From contig NZ_FMIA01000002.1 in assembly GCF_900091615.1 (NCBI RefSeq), positions 5,270,001 to 5,334,000 on the forward strand: a stretch of DNA of 64,000 bases. The letters run 5' to 3'. Both the position numbers and the translations under genes were made by a program. Position 1 is the first letter of the stretch; every line of letters begins with the position of its first letter. The notes below the pieces were generated by a model. It was not told the origin of the DNA. It ran no database searches and saw only the letters and a program-made list of their open reading frames with translations. Source of the DNA: Micromonospora yangpuensis (GTDB lineage Bacteria > Actinomycetota > Actinomycetes > Mycobacteriales > Micromonosporaceae). Shown here piece after piece: positions 33,942-41,771 of the stretch.

Positions 33942-35657
33942 TCAGCCGGCGGTGTGGTCGCGGAAGCCGCGGCCGGTCCGGCGCCCCAGGTGGCCGGCGG
34001 TGACCAGGTGCTCCAGCAGGGGCGCCGGGGCGAGGCCGGGCTCCCGCGACTCCCGGTACAGCGCACGCTGGATGCTCAGCGCCACGTCCAGGCCGACCGT
34101 GTCGAGCAGCTCGAACGGGCCGACCGGGTACCCGCAGCCCAGCCGCATCGCGTGGTCGATGTCGTCGACGGTGGCGTACCTCGCCTCCAGCATCCGGACC
34201 GCGTCGTTGAGGTACCCGAAGAGCAGCGCGTCGACGACGAACCCGGCCCGGTCGGGACAGACCACGCCGGTCCTGCCCAGCGTGGCACAGAACGCCCGGG
34301 CGGTCGCGGTGGCCTCCGCCGAGGTGCGGACCGTCGTGACGATCTCGACAAGCGACCGTTGCGGTACCGGCTCTGCGAAGTGCAACCCGACCACGTCCGC
34401 CGGCCGGCCGGAGGCCATCGCCGGCCCGATGACCGGCAGCGACCCGGTGGTGGCCAGGACCACGCCGGGCCGGCAGCTCTCCCCCAGCCGGGCGAAGAGC
34501 GCCTGCCGGGTCGCCGGCTCCCCGACCACGGCCTCGATCACCAGGTCCGCGTCGGCCAGCCTGGTCAGGTCCGCGTCGGTCAGGTCCGCGTCGACCAAGG
34601 CCGCGTCGACCAGGGCCGCGTCGGAGGCCACCGCGATCACCTCGTACCCGGCGGTGGCGCAGGCCTCGGCGATGCCGGCGGCTCTGGGCCCGGCGCCGAC
34701 GACACCCACCCTGGCCACCGCCCGCGCTCCGTCGACCGGTGCCGGCCCCGCCGGCGTCGGCGTCCGGTCGTCGGGTACGACCACCGGGGAGCCGGGCTGC
34801 TGGTAGGTGTAGAAGCCACGACCGGACTTGCGGCCGAGCAGTCCCGCCGTGACGAGTTGCCGCAGCAGCGGCACCGCGGCGTGCCGGCGGTTGCGGCCAC
34901 CGTGCCGGTACATGGTGTCCAGGATCTCGACCGCGGTGTCCAGGCCGATCAGGTCCAGCAGGGCCAGCGGGCCCATCGGCAGGCCGCCGCCGAGCGTCAT
35001 CGCCGCGTCGAGGTCCTCCCGGGTGGCGTGCTGCGCCTCCAGCATCCCGACCGCCTGGTTGAGGTACCCGAAGAGCAACGCGTTGGCGACGAAGCCGGCC
35101 CGGTCGTCGACGGTCACCGCGACCTTGCCCAGCCGGGCGCAGAGCGCCTCGGTGTCGGCCACCACGTCGGGCGCGGTGACCACCGTGCGGACCACCTCGA
35201 CCAGCTTCATCACCGGCGCGGGGTTGAAGAAGTGGATGCCGACGACCTGGCCGGGTCGGCTGGTGGCGACCGCGATCTCGGTGACGCTCAACGACGAGGT
35301 GTTGGTGGCCAGGATCGCCTCGGGCCGGCAGATCCGGTCCAGCTCGGCGAAGAGCCGCCGCTTCAGGTCGAGACGTTCAGGTACGGCCTCGATCACCAGC
35401 TCCACCGAGTCCAGGGCGGCCAGTCCGACGGCGAAGTGGACCCGGCTCAGCAGCGCGTCCCGGTCGGCCGGGGCGAGCTTTCCCCGGGCCACCGCCCGGT
35501 CGGTGGAGCGGGTCAGGGTGGCCCGCCCGCGTTCCAGGGCGTCGGCGGAGATCTCCACCGCCCGGACGTGGACGCCGCTGCGGGCGAAGACCTCGACGAT
35601 GCCGACACCCATGGTGCCCAGCCCCACCACGCCCACGCTGGTGAACTCACGCGCCAC
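33942..35657 (-). CDS. Duplicated 3-hydroxyacyl-CoA dehydrogenase
   Basis: 571 residues from GTG 35657 (GGGAGG upstream), twice the usual length. Module 1 (1-290) is complete: Rossmann GLGTMG at 12-17, LVIEAVPERLDLKR, NTSSLSVTEIA, GIHFFNPAPVMKLVEVV (catalytic His) and a helical domain. Module 2 (about 305-571) repeats the order GVVGAGPRAAG, LVIEAVVGEPATR, TTGSLPVIGPA, GLHFAEPVPQRSLVEIV and the helical domain, but its NAD domain lacks about 50 residues and contains a short pentapeptide-like insert (345-365). Module 1 probably oxidises 3-hydroxyacyl-CoA with NAD; module 2 may be structural. Such tandem forms occur in phenylacetate and fatty-acid pathways (PaaH-like). Confidence 0.88.
   Translation of the reverse strand: MAREFTSVGVVGLGTMGVGIVEVFARSGVHVRAVEISADALERGRATLTRSTDRAVARGKLAPADRDALLSRVHFAVGLAALDSVELVIEAVPERLDLKRRLFAELDRICRPEAILATNTSSLSVTEIAVATSRPGQVVGIHFFNPAPVMKLVEVVRTVVTAPDVVADTEALCARLGKVAVTVDDRAGFVANALLFGYLNQAVGMLEAQHATREDLDAAMTLGGGLPMGPLALLDLIGLDTAVEILDTMYRHGGRNRRHAAVPLLRQLVTAGLLGRKSGRGFYTYQQPGSPVVVPDDRTPTPAGPAPVDGARAVARVGVVGAGPRAAGIAEACATAGYEVIAVASDAALVDAALVDADLTDADLTRLADADLVIEAVVGEPATRQALFARLGESCRPGVVLATTGSLPVIGPAMASGRPADVVGLHFAEPVPQRSLVEIVTTVRTSAEATATARAFCATLGRTGVVCPDRAGFVVDALLFGYLNDAVRMLEARYATVDDIDHAMRLGCGYPVGPFELLDTVGLDVALSIQRALYRESREPGLAPAPLLEHLVTAGHLGRRTGRGFRDHTAG
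34563..34622 (-). repeat. Four tandem 15-bp units in the dehydrogenase gene
   Basis: GGTCAGGTCCGCGTC occurs twice exactly (34563-34577, 34578-34592), followed by GACCAAGGCCGCGTC and GACCAGGGCCGCGTC. On the coding strand they give DAALV, DAALV, DADLT, DADLT. Confidence 0.9.
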
Positions 35658-35724
35658 GCCCCGGCCTCCCTGTCGCTCGGTACCGCCGAGGTTAACGGTC
35701 CCTAAGCCGTCGGGCGAGGCGGGG

Positions 35725-36180
35725 TCACCGGCCGAGGCTGGCCGCCTCCGGGCCGACCAGCTCACCCTCGACCGGCTGCCGGGGCGCCGGGACCGGCAGC
35801 GGCATGGTGGTCCGCTGACTGCCGGGGGCCGCGCCGATCCGGATGCCGACCGGGTCGGTGCGGGCCAGCCCGGGATCGAAGTAGCGCAGCTCGGTACGGC
35901 CCAGCCGGATCACGTCACCGTCGGAGAGCTGCTCCACCCCGTCGATCCGACGGTCGTTGAGCCAGGTGCCGTTGGTGGAGCCGAGGTCCACCAACGCCAC
36001 CCCGCCCTCGGTCTGCCGCACCGCGGCGTGTCGCCGGCTCAGGTGCGGGTCGTCGACCATGATGTCCGCCGTCGGTGCCCGTCCGATCACCAGCGGCTCG
36101 GTGCGCAGCCGGAAGCTCGTGCCGCGCATCGACCCGCTGGCCACCGTCAACAGTGGCAACAACCCCGGGTGCTCCTCCAT
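35725..36180 (-). CDS. FHA-domain protein
   Basis: 151 residues from ATG 36180 (GGGAGG nine bases upstream). A single forkhead-associated domain takes residues about 20-100: LVIGRAPTADIMVDDPHLSR, RHAAVR and VDLGSTNGTWLNDRRI carry the phosphothreonine-binding Arg, Ser, Arg and Asn residues. The rest is a Pro/Ala-rich tail. FHA proteins bind phosphothreonine on partners made by Ser/Thr kinases. The layout is short like GarA, which controls glutamate dehydrogenase in mycobacteria, but lacks an obvious GarA ETTS motif. Its partner is unknown. Confidence 0.88.
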   Translation of the reverse strand: MEEHPGLLPLLTVASGSMRGTSFRLRTEPLVIGRAPTADIMVDDPHLSRRHAAVRQTEGGVALVDLGSTNGTWLNDRRIDGVEQLSDGDVIRLGRTELRYFDPGLARTDPVGIRIGAAPGSQRTTMPLPVPAPRQPVEGELVGPEAASLGR

Positions 36181-36423
36181 GGACAGTCCGCCTCCCCACA
36201 AGTCGTCACTCTCCGCCAACAGAGTGCCACCTAAACGTAGTCGCCTGCACCGCTGTCCGGTCATCAGGAAGACGCCAGCCGGCCATCCCGCGTTCACCGA
36301 TTCGGCCGACGAGTCAGCTCCCGGACCGCCATGCCTGTCGATCATCGTCGGCACCCCACGCGCCCGGCAACCGACCCCGGCCGACGAGTACCCGTTTGGC
36401 TACCGACGGGTAACGGTGCCGTC

Positions 36424-36429
36424 TAGACT
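36424..36429 (+). promoter_or_regulatory. -10 box of a leaderless transcript (TAGACT)
   Basis: TAGACT, a full TANNNT box, ends seven bases before ATG 36437, and no ribosome site is present. Confidence 0.65.
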
Positions 36430-36436
36430 TCCGGCC

Positions 36437-37933
36437 ATGACGGCTGTGCGTGTTCCGGGGCTTCCGAGGATCGAGGACGGGCGGCTGGTGTCGACGAGCC
36501 CGGCGACCGGCGTCGAGGTCGGGCGCTTCCCGGTCGCCACCCCCGCCGACGTACGGGACGCGGTCGAGGCCGCCCGAACGGCCGGGCAGTGGTGGACCGG
36601 ACTCGGCTGCACCGGGCGTCGGGAACGGCTGCTGCGTTGGCGGGCGCTGCTGGCCCAGCGGATCGAGGAGCTCGCGGAGCTGATCCACACCGAGGGCGGC
36701 AAGCCGGTCGCCGACGCCGTCGTCGAGATCCTCACCGCGATCGAGCACATCGACTGGGCCGCCCGCAACGCCCGTCGGGTGCTGGGTCCGCGCCGGGTGC
36801 GGTCCCGGCTGATCCTCGCCGAGTTCACCGGCCACCTGGAGTACCAGCCGTACGGCGTGGTGGGCGTGATCGGCCCGTGGAACTATCCGGTCCTCACCCC
36901 GGTCGGCTCGGCCGCGTACGCGATGGCCGCCGGCAACGCGGTGGTGCTCAAACCGAGCGAGTACACCCCGACGGTCGGTCAGTGGCTGGTGGACAGCCTC
37001 GCCGAGGTGGTGCCGGAACAGCCGGTCCTCACCGCGCTGCACGGCCTGGGCGAGGTCGGCGCGCAGCTCTGCCGGTCCGGGGTCGACAAGGTCGCCTTCA
37101 CCGGCTCGCCGGCCACCGCCCGGAAGGTGATGGCCGCCTGCGCCGAGTCGCTGACCCCGGTGCTGCTGGAGGCCGGCGGCAAGGACGCGATGATCGTCGA
37201 CACCGACGCCGACCTGGACGCCGCCGCCGAGGCCTGCGTCTGGGGTGGACTCACCAACGCCGGCCAGAGCTGCATCGGCATCGAGCGGGTGTACGTCGTC
37301 GAGCCGGTCTTCGACGCGTTCCTCGACCGGCTCGTCGAACGGGCCGGCCGGTTGACCGTCGGGCCGCACGACGCCGACCTCGGCCCGATCACCATGCCGG
37401 GGCAGCTCGACGTGATCCGCCGCCACATCGACGACGCGCTGGCCCGGGGCGGCCGGGCGGTACTCGGCGGCGCGGACGCGGTGACGCCCCCGTACGTCCG
37501 GCCGACCGTGCTGGTCGACGTGCCGGAGGACGCGGCCGCCGTACGCGAGGAGACCTTCGGCCCGACCCTGACGGTGAGCCGGGTCCGCGACGCCGACGAG
37601 GCCGTGGCCCGCGCCAACGCCCTGCCGTACGGCCTGGGTGGCGCGGTCTTCGGTAAGCGCCGCGCGGTGGCCATCGCCCGGCGGCTGCGCTCCGGGATGG
37701 CCTCGGTGAACTCGGCGCTCACCTTCGCCGGGATGTCCACGTTGCCCTTCGGCGGGGTGGGTGACTCCGGCTTCGGGCGGATCCACGGCGAGGACGGCCT
37801 CCGCGAGTTCGCCCGGAGCAAGTCGATCACCAGACGCCGGGCCCGCTCCCTGCTGCCCTCCATGACGTTCGACCGCAACTCGGCCGATGTGGCCCGATTG
37901 GTGAAGGTCGCCAAAACGCTGTACGGCAGGTGA
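36437..37933 (+). CDS. Aldehyde dehydrogenase
   Basis: 498 residues from ATG 36437. NAD(P)-binding and catalytic elements: GVVGVIGPWNYPV, VLKPSEYTP, FTGSPATARKVM, the catalytic Glu in LLEAGGKDAMIV and the catalytic Cys in NAGQSCIGIERVYV. The C-terminal FGGVGDSGFGRIHGEDGLRE is followed by an extension (about 45 residues) with basic RRRARSLLP, as in membrane-associated aldehyde dehydrogenases. Substrate is unknown; succinate semialdehyde or medium/long-chain aldehydes are possible. Likely monocistronic. Confidence 0.92.
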   Translation: MTAVRVPGLPRIEDGRLVSTSPATGVEVGRFPVATPADVRDAVEAARTAGQWWTGLGCTGRRERLLRWRALLAQRIEELAELIHTEGGKPVADAVVEILTAIEHIDWAARNARRVLGPRRVRSRLILAEFTGHLEYQPYGVVGVIGPWNYPVLTPVGSAAYAMAAGNAVVLKPSEYTPTVGQWLVDSLAEVVPEQPVLTALHGLGEVGAQLCRSGVDKVAFTGSPATARKVMAACAESLTPVLLEAGGKDAMIVDTDADLDAAAEACVWGGLTNAGQSCIGIERVYVVEPVFDAFLDRLVERAGRLTVGPHDADLGPITMPGQLDVIRRHIDDALARGGRAVLGGADAVTPPYVRPTVLVDVPEDAAAVREETFGPTLTVSRVRDADEAVARANALPYGLGGAVFGKRRAVAIARRLRSGMASVNSALTFAGMSTLPFGGVGDSGFGRIHGEDGLREFARSKSITRRRARSLLPSMTFDRNSADVARLVKVAKTLYGR

Positions 37934-37991
37934 CAGCCGCCGATCTTTCGGGCACTCTCGGATAGTCCTTCCCTATCCGTGTGGGCGGCAG

Positions 37992-37997
37992 TACCTT
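37992..37997 (+). promoter_or_regulatory. -10 box of a leaderless transcript (TACCTT)
   Basis: TACCTT ends seven bases before ATG 38005, with no ribosome site. Confidence 0.6.
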
Positions 37998-38004
37998 GCG
38001 TTAA

Positions 38005-38661
38005 ATGGGTCTGGATCGATTGCGTTTTCACCTCGTCGACAGCGAACGGTCCCCGGGTGCCCGACAACGGCGCCGCCGGCTCGACTGGCTGGCCCGAACA
38101 TTTCCCGATCTGTCGGAGATGACCGTTCTGGATCTCGGCGGTCGACTCGGCACCTGGACCCGCGCCACCGTCCGCCCCGCCCGGGTGCACGTGGTCAACC
38201 TGGAGCGACCGCCGGCCGAGGTGCCCCCGTGGGCGCACGTCGAGCACGGCGACGCCTGCGACCTGCCACCGGCCGTCACCGGCCGGCACTACGATCTGGT
38301 CTTCTCCAACTCGGTCGTCGAACACGTGGGCGGGCACGAACGACGATTACGCTTCGCCGACGCGGTCCGTTCGCTGGCCGACCGGTACTGGGTGCAGACG
38401 CCATACCGATATTTCCCTATCGAACCACACTGGATTGCGCCCGGAATGCAGTTCCTGCCGGTTCGACTGCGTACCGAGGTGGCCCGGCGGTGGCCCCTCG
38501 GGCACAAGCAGACCCGCACCCACGAGGCGGCCATCCGTCAGGTGCTCTGGACCGAACTGCTCGACCGCTCCCAGATGCGGCACTACTTCCCCGACTCCCG
38601 ACTGCTCGTCGAACGGGTGGCCGGCCTACCCAAGTCCCTCATCGCCGTCCGCACCCCCTAG
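38005..38661 (+). CDS. SAM-dependent methyltransferase
   Basis: 218 residues. A class I methyltransferase fold: motif I TVLDLGGRLGTW (about 39-51), the acidic post-II strand VHVVNLERPP, a motif III-like HVEHGDACDLPPAV, and motif IV YDLVFSNSVVEHVG. The substrate-binding part (WVQTPYRYFPIEPHWIAPGM) matches methyltransferases acting on glycans or small molecules, often beside cell-wall genes; the exact substrate is unknown. It seems to be a single-gene unit, with copy C of the dispersed repeat just after the stop. Confidence 0.88.
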   Translation: MGLDRLRFHLVDSERSPGARQRRRRLDWLARTFPDLSEMTVLDLGGRLGTWTRATVRPARVHVVNLERPPAEVPPWAHVEHGDACDLPPAVTGRHYDLVFSNSVVEHVGGHERRLRFADAVRSLADRYWVQTPYRYFPIEPHWIAPGMQFLPVRLRTEVARRWPLGHKQTRTHEAAIRQVLWTELLDRSQMRHYFPDSRLLVERVAGLPKSLIAVRTP

Positions 38662-38667
38662 CCCCGC

Positions 38668-38715
38668 AAGGAAGGGCCCCCTGTTAACGCTTTCTGATGT
38701 ACAGGGGGCCCTTCC
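38668..38715 (+). repeat. Dispersed GGGCCC repeat, copy C
   Basis: Arms GGAAGGGCCCCCTGT (38670-38684) and ACAGGGGGCCCTTCC (38701-38715) are perfect 15-bp inverted repeats around TAACGCTTTCTGATGT. It lies between the methyltransferase and nucS, which converge, so it may also terminate transcription. Confidence 0.9.
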
Positions 38716-38731
38716 AAACACCTGAGGCGGC

Positions 38732-39391
38732 TCAGAACAGGGTGAGCTCGTCGCGCTCGATGCCTCGCAGCCGGTCGTAGTCGACCACCACGCAGCGGAT
38801 ACCCCGGTCGGCGGCGAGCACCCGGGCCTGCGGTTTGATCTCCTGGGCGACGAACAAGCCACTGACCGGTGCCAGTAGCGGATCGCGGTTCATCAGTTCG
38901 AGGTAGCGGGTGAGCTGCTCCACCCCGTCGATCTCGCCGCGCCGCTTCACCTCGACCGCGACCGCGCCCTGGGCGGCGTCCCGGCACAGCAGGTCGACCG
39001 GCCCGATGGCGGTCATGTACTCCCGACGTACCAGCGTGAAGCCCTCCCCGAGGGCTGCCGGGTTGGCGGCGAGCAACTCCTGCAGGTGCGCCTCCACACC
39101 GTCCTTGCGCAGCCCAGGATCGACGCCCAACTCGTACGAGGTGTCCTGGAAGATCTCCTCCAGGGTGATCCGCAGTTCCTCGCCGGCCTTGTTCACCACC
39201 CGCCAGACCCCGGGCGCCTCCTCCAGCCGGCACGGCGGGCTCATCCAGTTGAGCGGCTTGTAGGCCCGGTCGTCGGCGTGGATCGACACCGACCCGTCGG
39301 CCTTCACCATCAACAACCGGGTGGCCGTCGGCAGGTGAGCCGAGAGCCGTCCGACATAGTCCACCGAGCACTTCGCAATCACCAACCGCAC
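38732..39391 (-). CDS. nucS: Mismatch-specific endonuclease NucS/EndoMS
   Basis: 219 residues from GTG 39391. The N-terminal DNA-binding domain starts [20 protein letters not shown]; the C-terminal RecB-like nuclease has GPVDLLCRD and [20 protein letters not shown] with the catalytic Asp, Glu and Lys. It replaces MutS/MutL in actinobacteria by cutting both strands at mismatches. The protein ends in DELTLF, a probable beta-clamp-binding motif. Position near the atp operon is conserved in actinomycetes. A TACCCT box six bases before the GTG suggests a leaderless message. Confidence 0.95.
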   Translation of the reverse strand: MRLVIAKCSVDYVGRLSAHLPTATRLLMVKADGSVSIHADDRAYKPLNWMSPPCRLEEAPGVWRVVNKAGEELRITLEEIFQDTSYELGVDPGLRKDGVEAHLQELLAANPAALGEGFTLVRREYMTAIGPVDLLCRDAAQGAVAVEVKRRGEIDGVEQLTRYLELMNRDPLLAPVSGLFVAQEIKPQARVLAADRGIRCVVVDYDRLRGIERDELTLF

Positions 39392-39397
39392 CCGAGG

Positions 39398-39403
39398 AGG
39401 GTA
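39398..39403 (-). promoter_or_regulatory. -10 box of nucS (TACCCT)
   Basis: On the minus strand TACCCT ends six bases before the GTG of nucS; there is no ribosome site. Confidence 0.6.
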
Positions 39404-39450
39404 GCCCAGTCCCGACCGGTCGCCGACGAGCGGCACTGGCGCGCCGGTGC

Positions 39451-39456
39451 CATGCT
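39451..39456 (+). promoter_or_regulatory. -10 box of the DUF4126 gene (CATGCT)
   Basis: CATGCT ends six bases before GTG 39463. With the nucS box it makes a divergent leaderless pair only 71 bases between starts. Confidence 0.5.
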
Positions 39457-39462
39457 GAGACG

Positions 39463-40080
39463 GTGCTCGAAGTTCTGACCGGCTCCGGTCTCGCCGCCTC
39501 GGCGGGCCTCAACGCCTACATCCCCCTGCTCGTGATGGGGCTGCTGGCCCGCTACACCGACGTGATCCAGCTGCCGAACGGCTGGCAGTGGCTCGGCAAC
39601 GGCTGGGTCGTGGCGATCCTCGTGGTCCTGCTGGTCGTGGAGTTCGTCGCCGACAAGGTGCCGGTGGTCGACCACGTCAACGACGTGGTGCAGACCGTGG
39701 TCCGGCCGACCGCCGGTGGGCTGGCCTTCGGTGCCGGCGCCGGCTCCGAGACGGTCACCGTCGCCGATCCGGAGTCGTTCTTCGCCGGCAACGAGTGGGT
39801 ACCGGTCGTCGTCGGCGTGCTCATCGCCCTCGGCGTACACCTGCTCAAGTCCGCCGCCCGGCCGCTGATCAACGCGACCACCGCCGGGGTCGGCGCGCCG
39901 GTGGCGAGCACCGCCGAGGACGCCACCAGCGTGCTCGTGTCGCTGGTCGCGATCCTGCTGCCCGTACTGGTGCTGTTGTTCCTGGTCGGTCTGGTGTTCT
40001 TCGCCTTCTGGTTCGTCCGTCGCCGCGCCGTCCGTCGACGCGAACGGCGGGCGGTCCGCGCCGGGGGCGCGGACCGCTGA
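39463..40080 (+). CDS. DUF4126 membrane protein
   Basis: 205 residues from GTG 39463. It begins with a glycine-rich amphipathic segment ([20 protein letters not shown]) typical of DUF4126, then membrane helices ([65 protein letters not shown]) and a basic C-terminus ([14 protein letters not shown]). Probable integral membrane protein of unknown function. Divergent from nucS; 66 bases before the deacetylase gene. Confidence 0.88.
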   Translation: MLEVLTGSGLAASAGLNAYIPLLVMGLLARYTDVIQLPNGWQWLGNGWVVAILVVLLVVEFVADKVPVVDHVNDVVQTVVRPTAGGLAFGAGAGSETVTVADPESFFAGNEWVPVVVGVLIALGVHLLKSAARPLINATTAGVGAPVASTAEDATSVLVSLVAILLPVLVLLFLVGLVFFAFWFVRRRAVRRRERRAVRAGGADR

Positions 40081-40134
40081 CCCCGGGGCAGCGCCGGGGG
40101 CGGAGCGGGGCAGCGCCGGAGGTGGGCGCGCTGG

Positions 40135-40140
40135 CATCAT
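40135..40140 (+). promoter_or_regulatory. -10 box of the deacetylase gene (CATCAT)
   Basis: CATCAT ends six bases before GTG 40147; no ribosome site is present. Confidence 0.5.
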
Positions 40141-40146
40141 CTCCCG

Positions 40147-41061
40147 GTGTCTGTGAAGAAGTCCCACCTTTCCGTCGGCGCGGTCGTCGCCCTCGTGGCC
40201 GGCATCACCCTGCTGGCCGTCAGCGCGTCCCCGACCCGGCAGGCCGCGGACGCCGACTTCGTCGTACCGTCGACCGGGCAGGTCAGCCCGGCCGGCACCG
40301 CCCGCCCACCGACCGCCGGCGCCACACCATCGGCTGCGGACCGGGACGCCGCGGCACCGGGCGCGACCCGGGTGGGCAGCCGACCGCCGGTGGTCGACCA
40401 CGGGCCACGCTCGGGCAACCTGGTCGCGCTCACCTTCGACGCCGACATGACCGACGCGATGCGGTACCAGTTGCGTACGGGCGCGGCGAAGTCGTACGCC
40501 AACATCAAGATCATTGACCTGCTGGAACGGGAGCAGGTGCCGGCCACCTTCTTCCTCACCGGCAAGTGGGTCGAGCAGTACCCGAAGGTGACCCGGCGGC
40601 TGGCCGACAACCCCCGGTTCGAGTTGGCCAACCACACGTACGGCCACCACGCGTTCGTGCGGGACTGTTACCAGCTTCCGCACCTGCCGGCCCGGGAGCT
40701 GACCGCCGACGCGGGCCGCACCTTCGAGGTCGTCGCGCCGTACGGTGGCCGGCAGACCCGGTACTTCCGCTTTCCCGGCCTCTGTCACGACAAGGCCGCG
40801 CTGGACGCCCTGGCGCCACTGGGCGTCACCGTGGTCGACGGCGACGTGATCAGTGGAGACCCGTTCGCGACGGCCTGGCGTCCGATCGTCCGCGCGGTCC
40901 TGGACAAGGTACGCGCCGGCTCGGTGGTCGTGCTGCACGTCACCGAGGAGAACGCACCGATGACCGACGAGGCGCTACCGCACATCCTCGCCGGCCTGGC
41001 CGAACGGGGACTCACTCCGGCCACGCTCTCCGAGGTGCTCGCCGACGACCGTACGCGGTGA
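40147..41061 (+). CDS. Polysaccharide deacetylase-family protein
   Basis: 304 residues from GTG 40147, with an N-terminal signal or anchor helix (VGAVVALVAGITLLAVSASP). The NodB domain has motif 1 as LTFDAD instead of TFDDG, motif 2 NHTYGHHAF (HxxxH ligands), motif 3 YFRFPGLCHD, motif 4 VVDGDVISGD and motif 5 VVLHVTEEN. Such enzymes remove acetyl groups from N-acetylglucosamine polymers such as peptidoglycan. The changed motif 1 moves an acidic residue by one position, so activity and metal use need care. Extracytoplasmic location is expected. Confidence 0.88.
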   Translation: MSVKKSHLSVGAVVALVAGITLLAVSASPTRQAADADFVVPSTGQVSPAGTARPPTAGATPSAADRDAAAPGATRVGSRPPVVDHGPRSGNLVALTFDADMTDAMRYQLRTGAAKSYANIKIIDLLEREQVPATFFLTGKWVEQYPKVTRRLADNPRFELANHTYGHHAFVRDCYQLPHLPARELTADAGRTFEVVAPYGGRQTRYFRFPGLCHDKAALDALAPLGVTVVDGDVISGDPFATAWRPIVRAVLDKVRAGSVVVLHVTEENAPMTDEALPHILAGLAERGLTPATLSEVLADDRTR

Positions 41062-41125
41062 TCAGCTGACCGGCCGCTGACGGGTTGCCCGACTGGATAC
41101 CGGGAAACCGAAAGGGACAAAAGCC

Positions 41126-41131
41126 TAGAAT
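41126..41131 (+). promoter_or_regulatory. -10 box of the DUF1540 gene (TAGAAT)
   Basis: TAGAAT lies 28 bases before ATG 41160, giving a short leader with a ribosome site. Confidence 0.55.
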
Positions 41132-41159
41132 GGGACCAGCCAACTGGATGGAGCCCATC

Positions 41160-41456
41160 ATGACCGCCTCGATCGAAATGCCCCGGGTGCAGGAATGCGT
41201 CGTCAGCTCCTGCGCCTACAACCAGACGAACGACTGCCACGCCTTCGCGATCACCATCGGCAGCAGCGACCACGCCCACTGCCACACCTTCGTCGAGCTG
41301 CCCGTGCGCGGTGGCACCGAGACGATGCTGGCCCAGGTCGGCGCCTGCCAGCGGGCCGACTGCCAGCACAACGCCAACCTGGAATGTCACGCGCCGAACA
41401 TCCGGGTCGGCCCGGACAACGACCGCGCCGACTGCATGACCTACCAGAGCCGCTGA
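41160..41456 (+). CDS. DUF1540 Cys-rich protein, two domains
   Basis: 98 residues from ATG 41160 with GGAG eight bases upstream. It holds two DUF1540 units: CVVSSCAYNQTNDC...C and CQRADCQHNANLEC...C, each with C-x4-C-x7-C-x14/15-C spacing, eight Cys in all. This pattern is expected to bind a metal, probably zinc or an iron-sulphur centre. The first unit adds three His. Function unknown; DUF1540 proteins are often small stress or spore-associated proteins in Gram-positives. Confidence 0.88.
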   Translation: MTASIEMPRVQECVVSSCAYNQTNDCHAFAITIGSSDHAHCHTFVELPVRGGTETMLAQVGACQRADCQHNANLECHAPNIRVGPDNDRADCMTYQSR

Positions 41457-41688
41457 CCCGCCGGCCACGCCCGCACGCGGCGCCGGACCACACACCCCCT
41501 CCGACGGCGGACCACACGCAGCCGCCACGACGGGTGTGGGGGGGCGAGCACCACGATGGCCCGGTTACCGGGACGGCACGCGCCCTGCGCGACCGCGCGC
41601 TTCCCCGCGACGGCACGCGCTCCGCGCGACAGCGCGGCCCCCACGGCGGCGCGCTTCCCGGCGCGGGGGCGACCCGGGATGCGGTGTG

Positions 41689-41743
41689 TTAAGCAGGGGC
41701 CCCTGCTATACAAAATGCGTTAACAGGGGGCCCTTCCTTGCAG
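41689..41743 (-). repeat. Dispersed GGGCCC repeat, copy D (reverse orientation)
   Basis: Read on the minus strand: GCAAGGAAGGGCCCCCTGTT, AACGCATTTTGTATAGCA, then GGGGCCCCTGCTTAAC. GCAGGGGCCCCTGC at 41693-41706 is a perfect palindrome. Unlike the other copies it lies upstream of a gene. Confidence 0.85.
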
Positions 41744-41758
41744 GTTGGGGGGAGGACG

Positions 41759-41764
41759 CACACT
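41759..41764 (+). promoter_or_regulatory. -10 box of the ABC exporter operon (CACACT)
   Basis: CACACT ends seven bases before ATG 41772; no ribosome site is at normal distance. Confidence 0.5.
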
Positions 41765-41771
41765 TGACGGC

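Larger units (their letters stand above)
41457..41771. other. Intergenic region before the ABC exporter, 315 bp
   Basis: Very GC-rich, with an imperfect direct repeat of about 34 bp (41572-41605 and 41609-41642, both starting GACGGCACGCGC). Copy D of the dispersed repeat takes 41689-41743. I see no gene. Confidence 0.5.

Noticed and set aside
41572..41642. Imperfect 34-bp direct repeat
   Set aside because: The mismatches are numerous and the region is simple GCGC-rich sequence, so chance slippage explains it.
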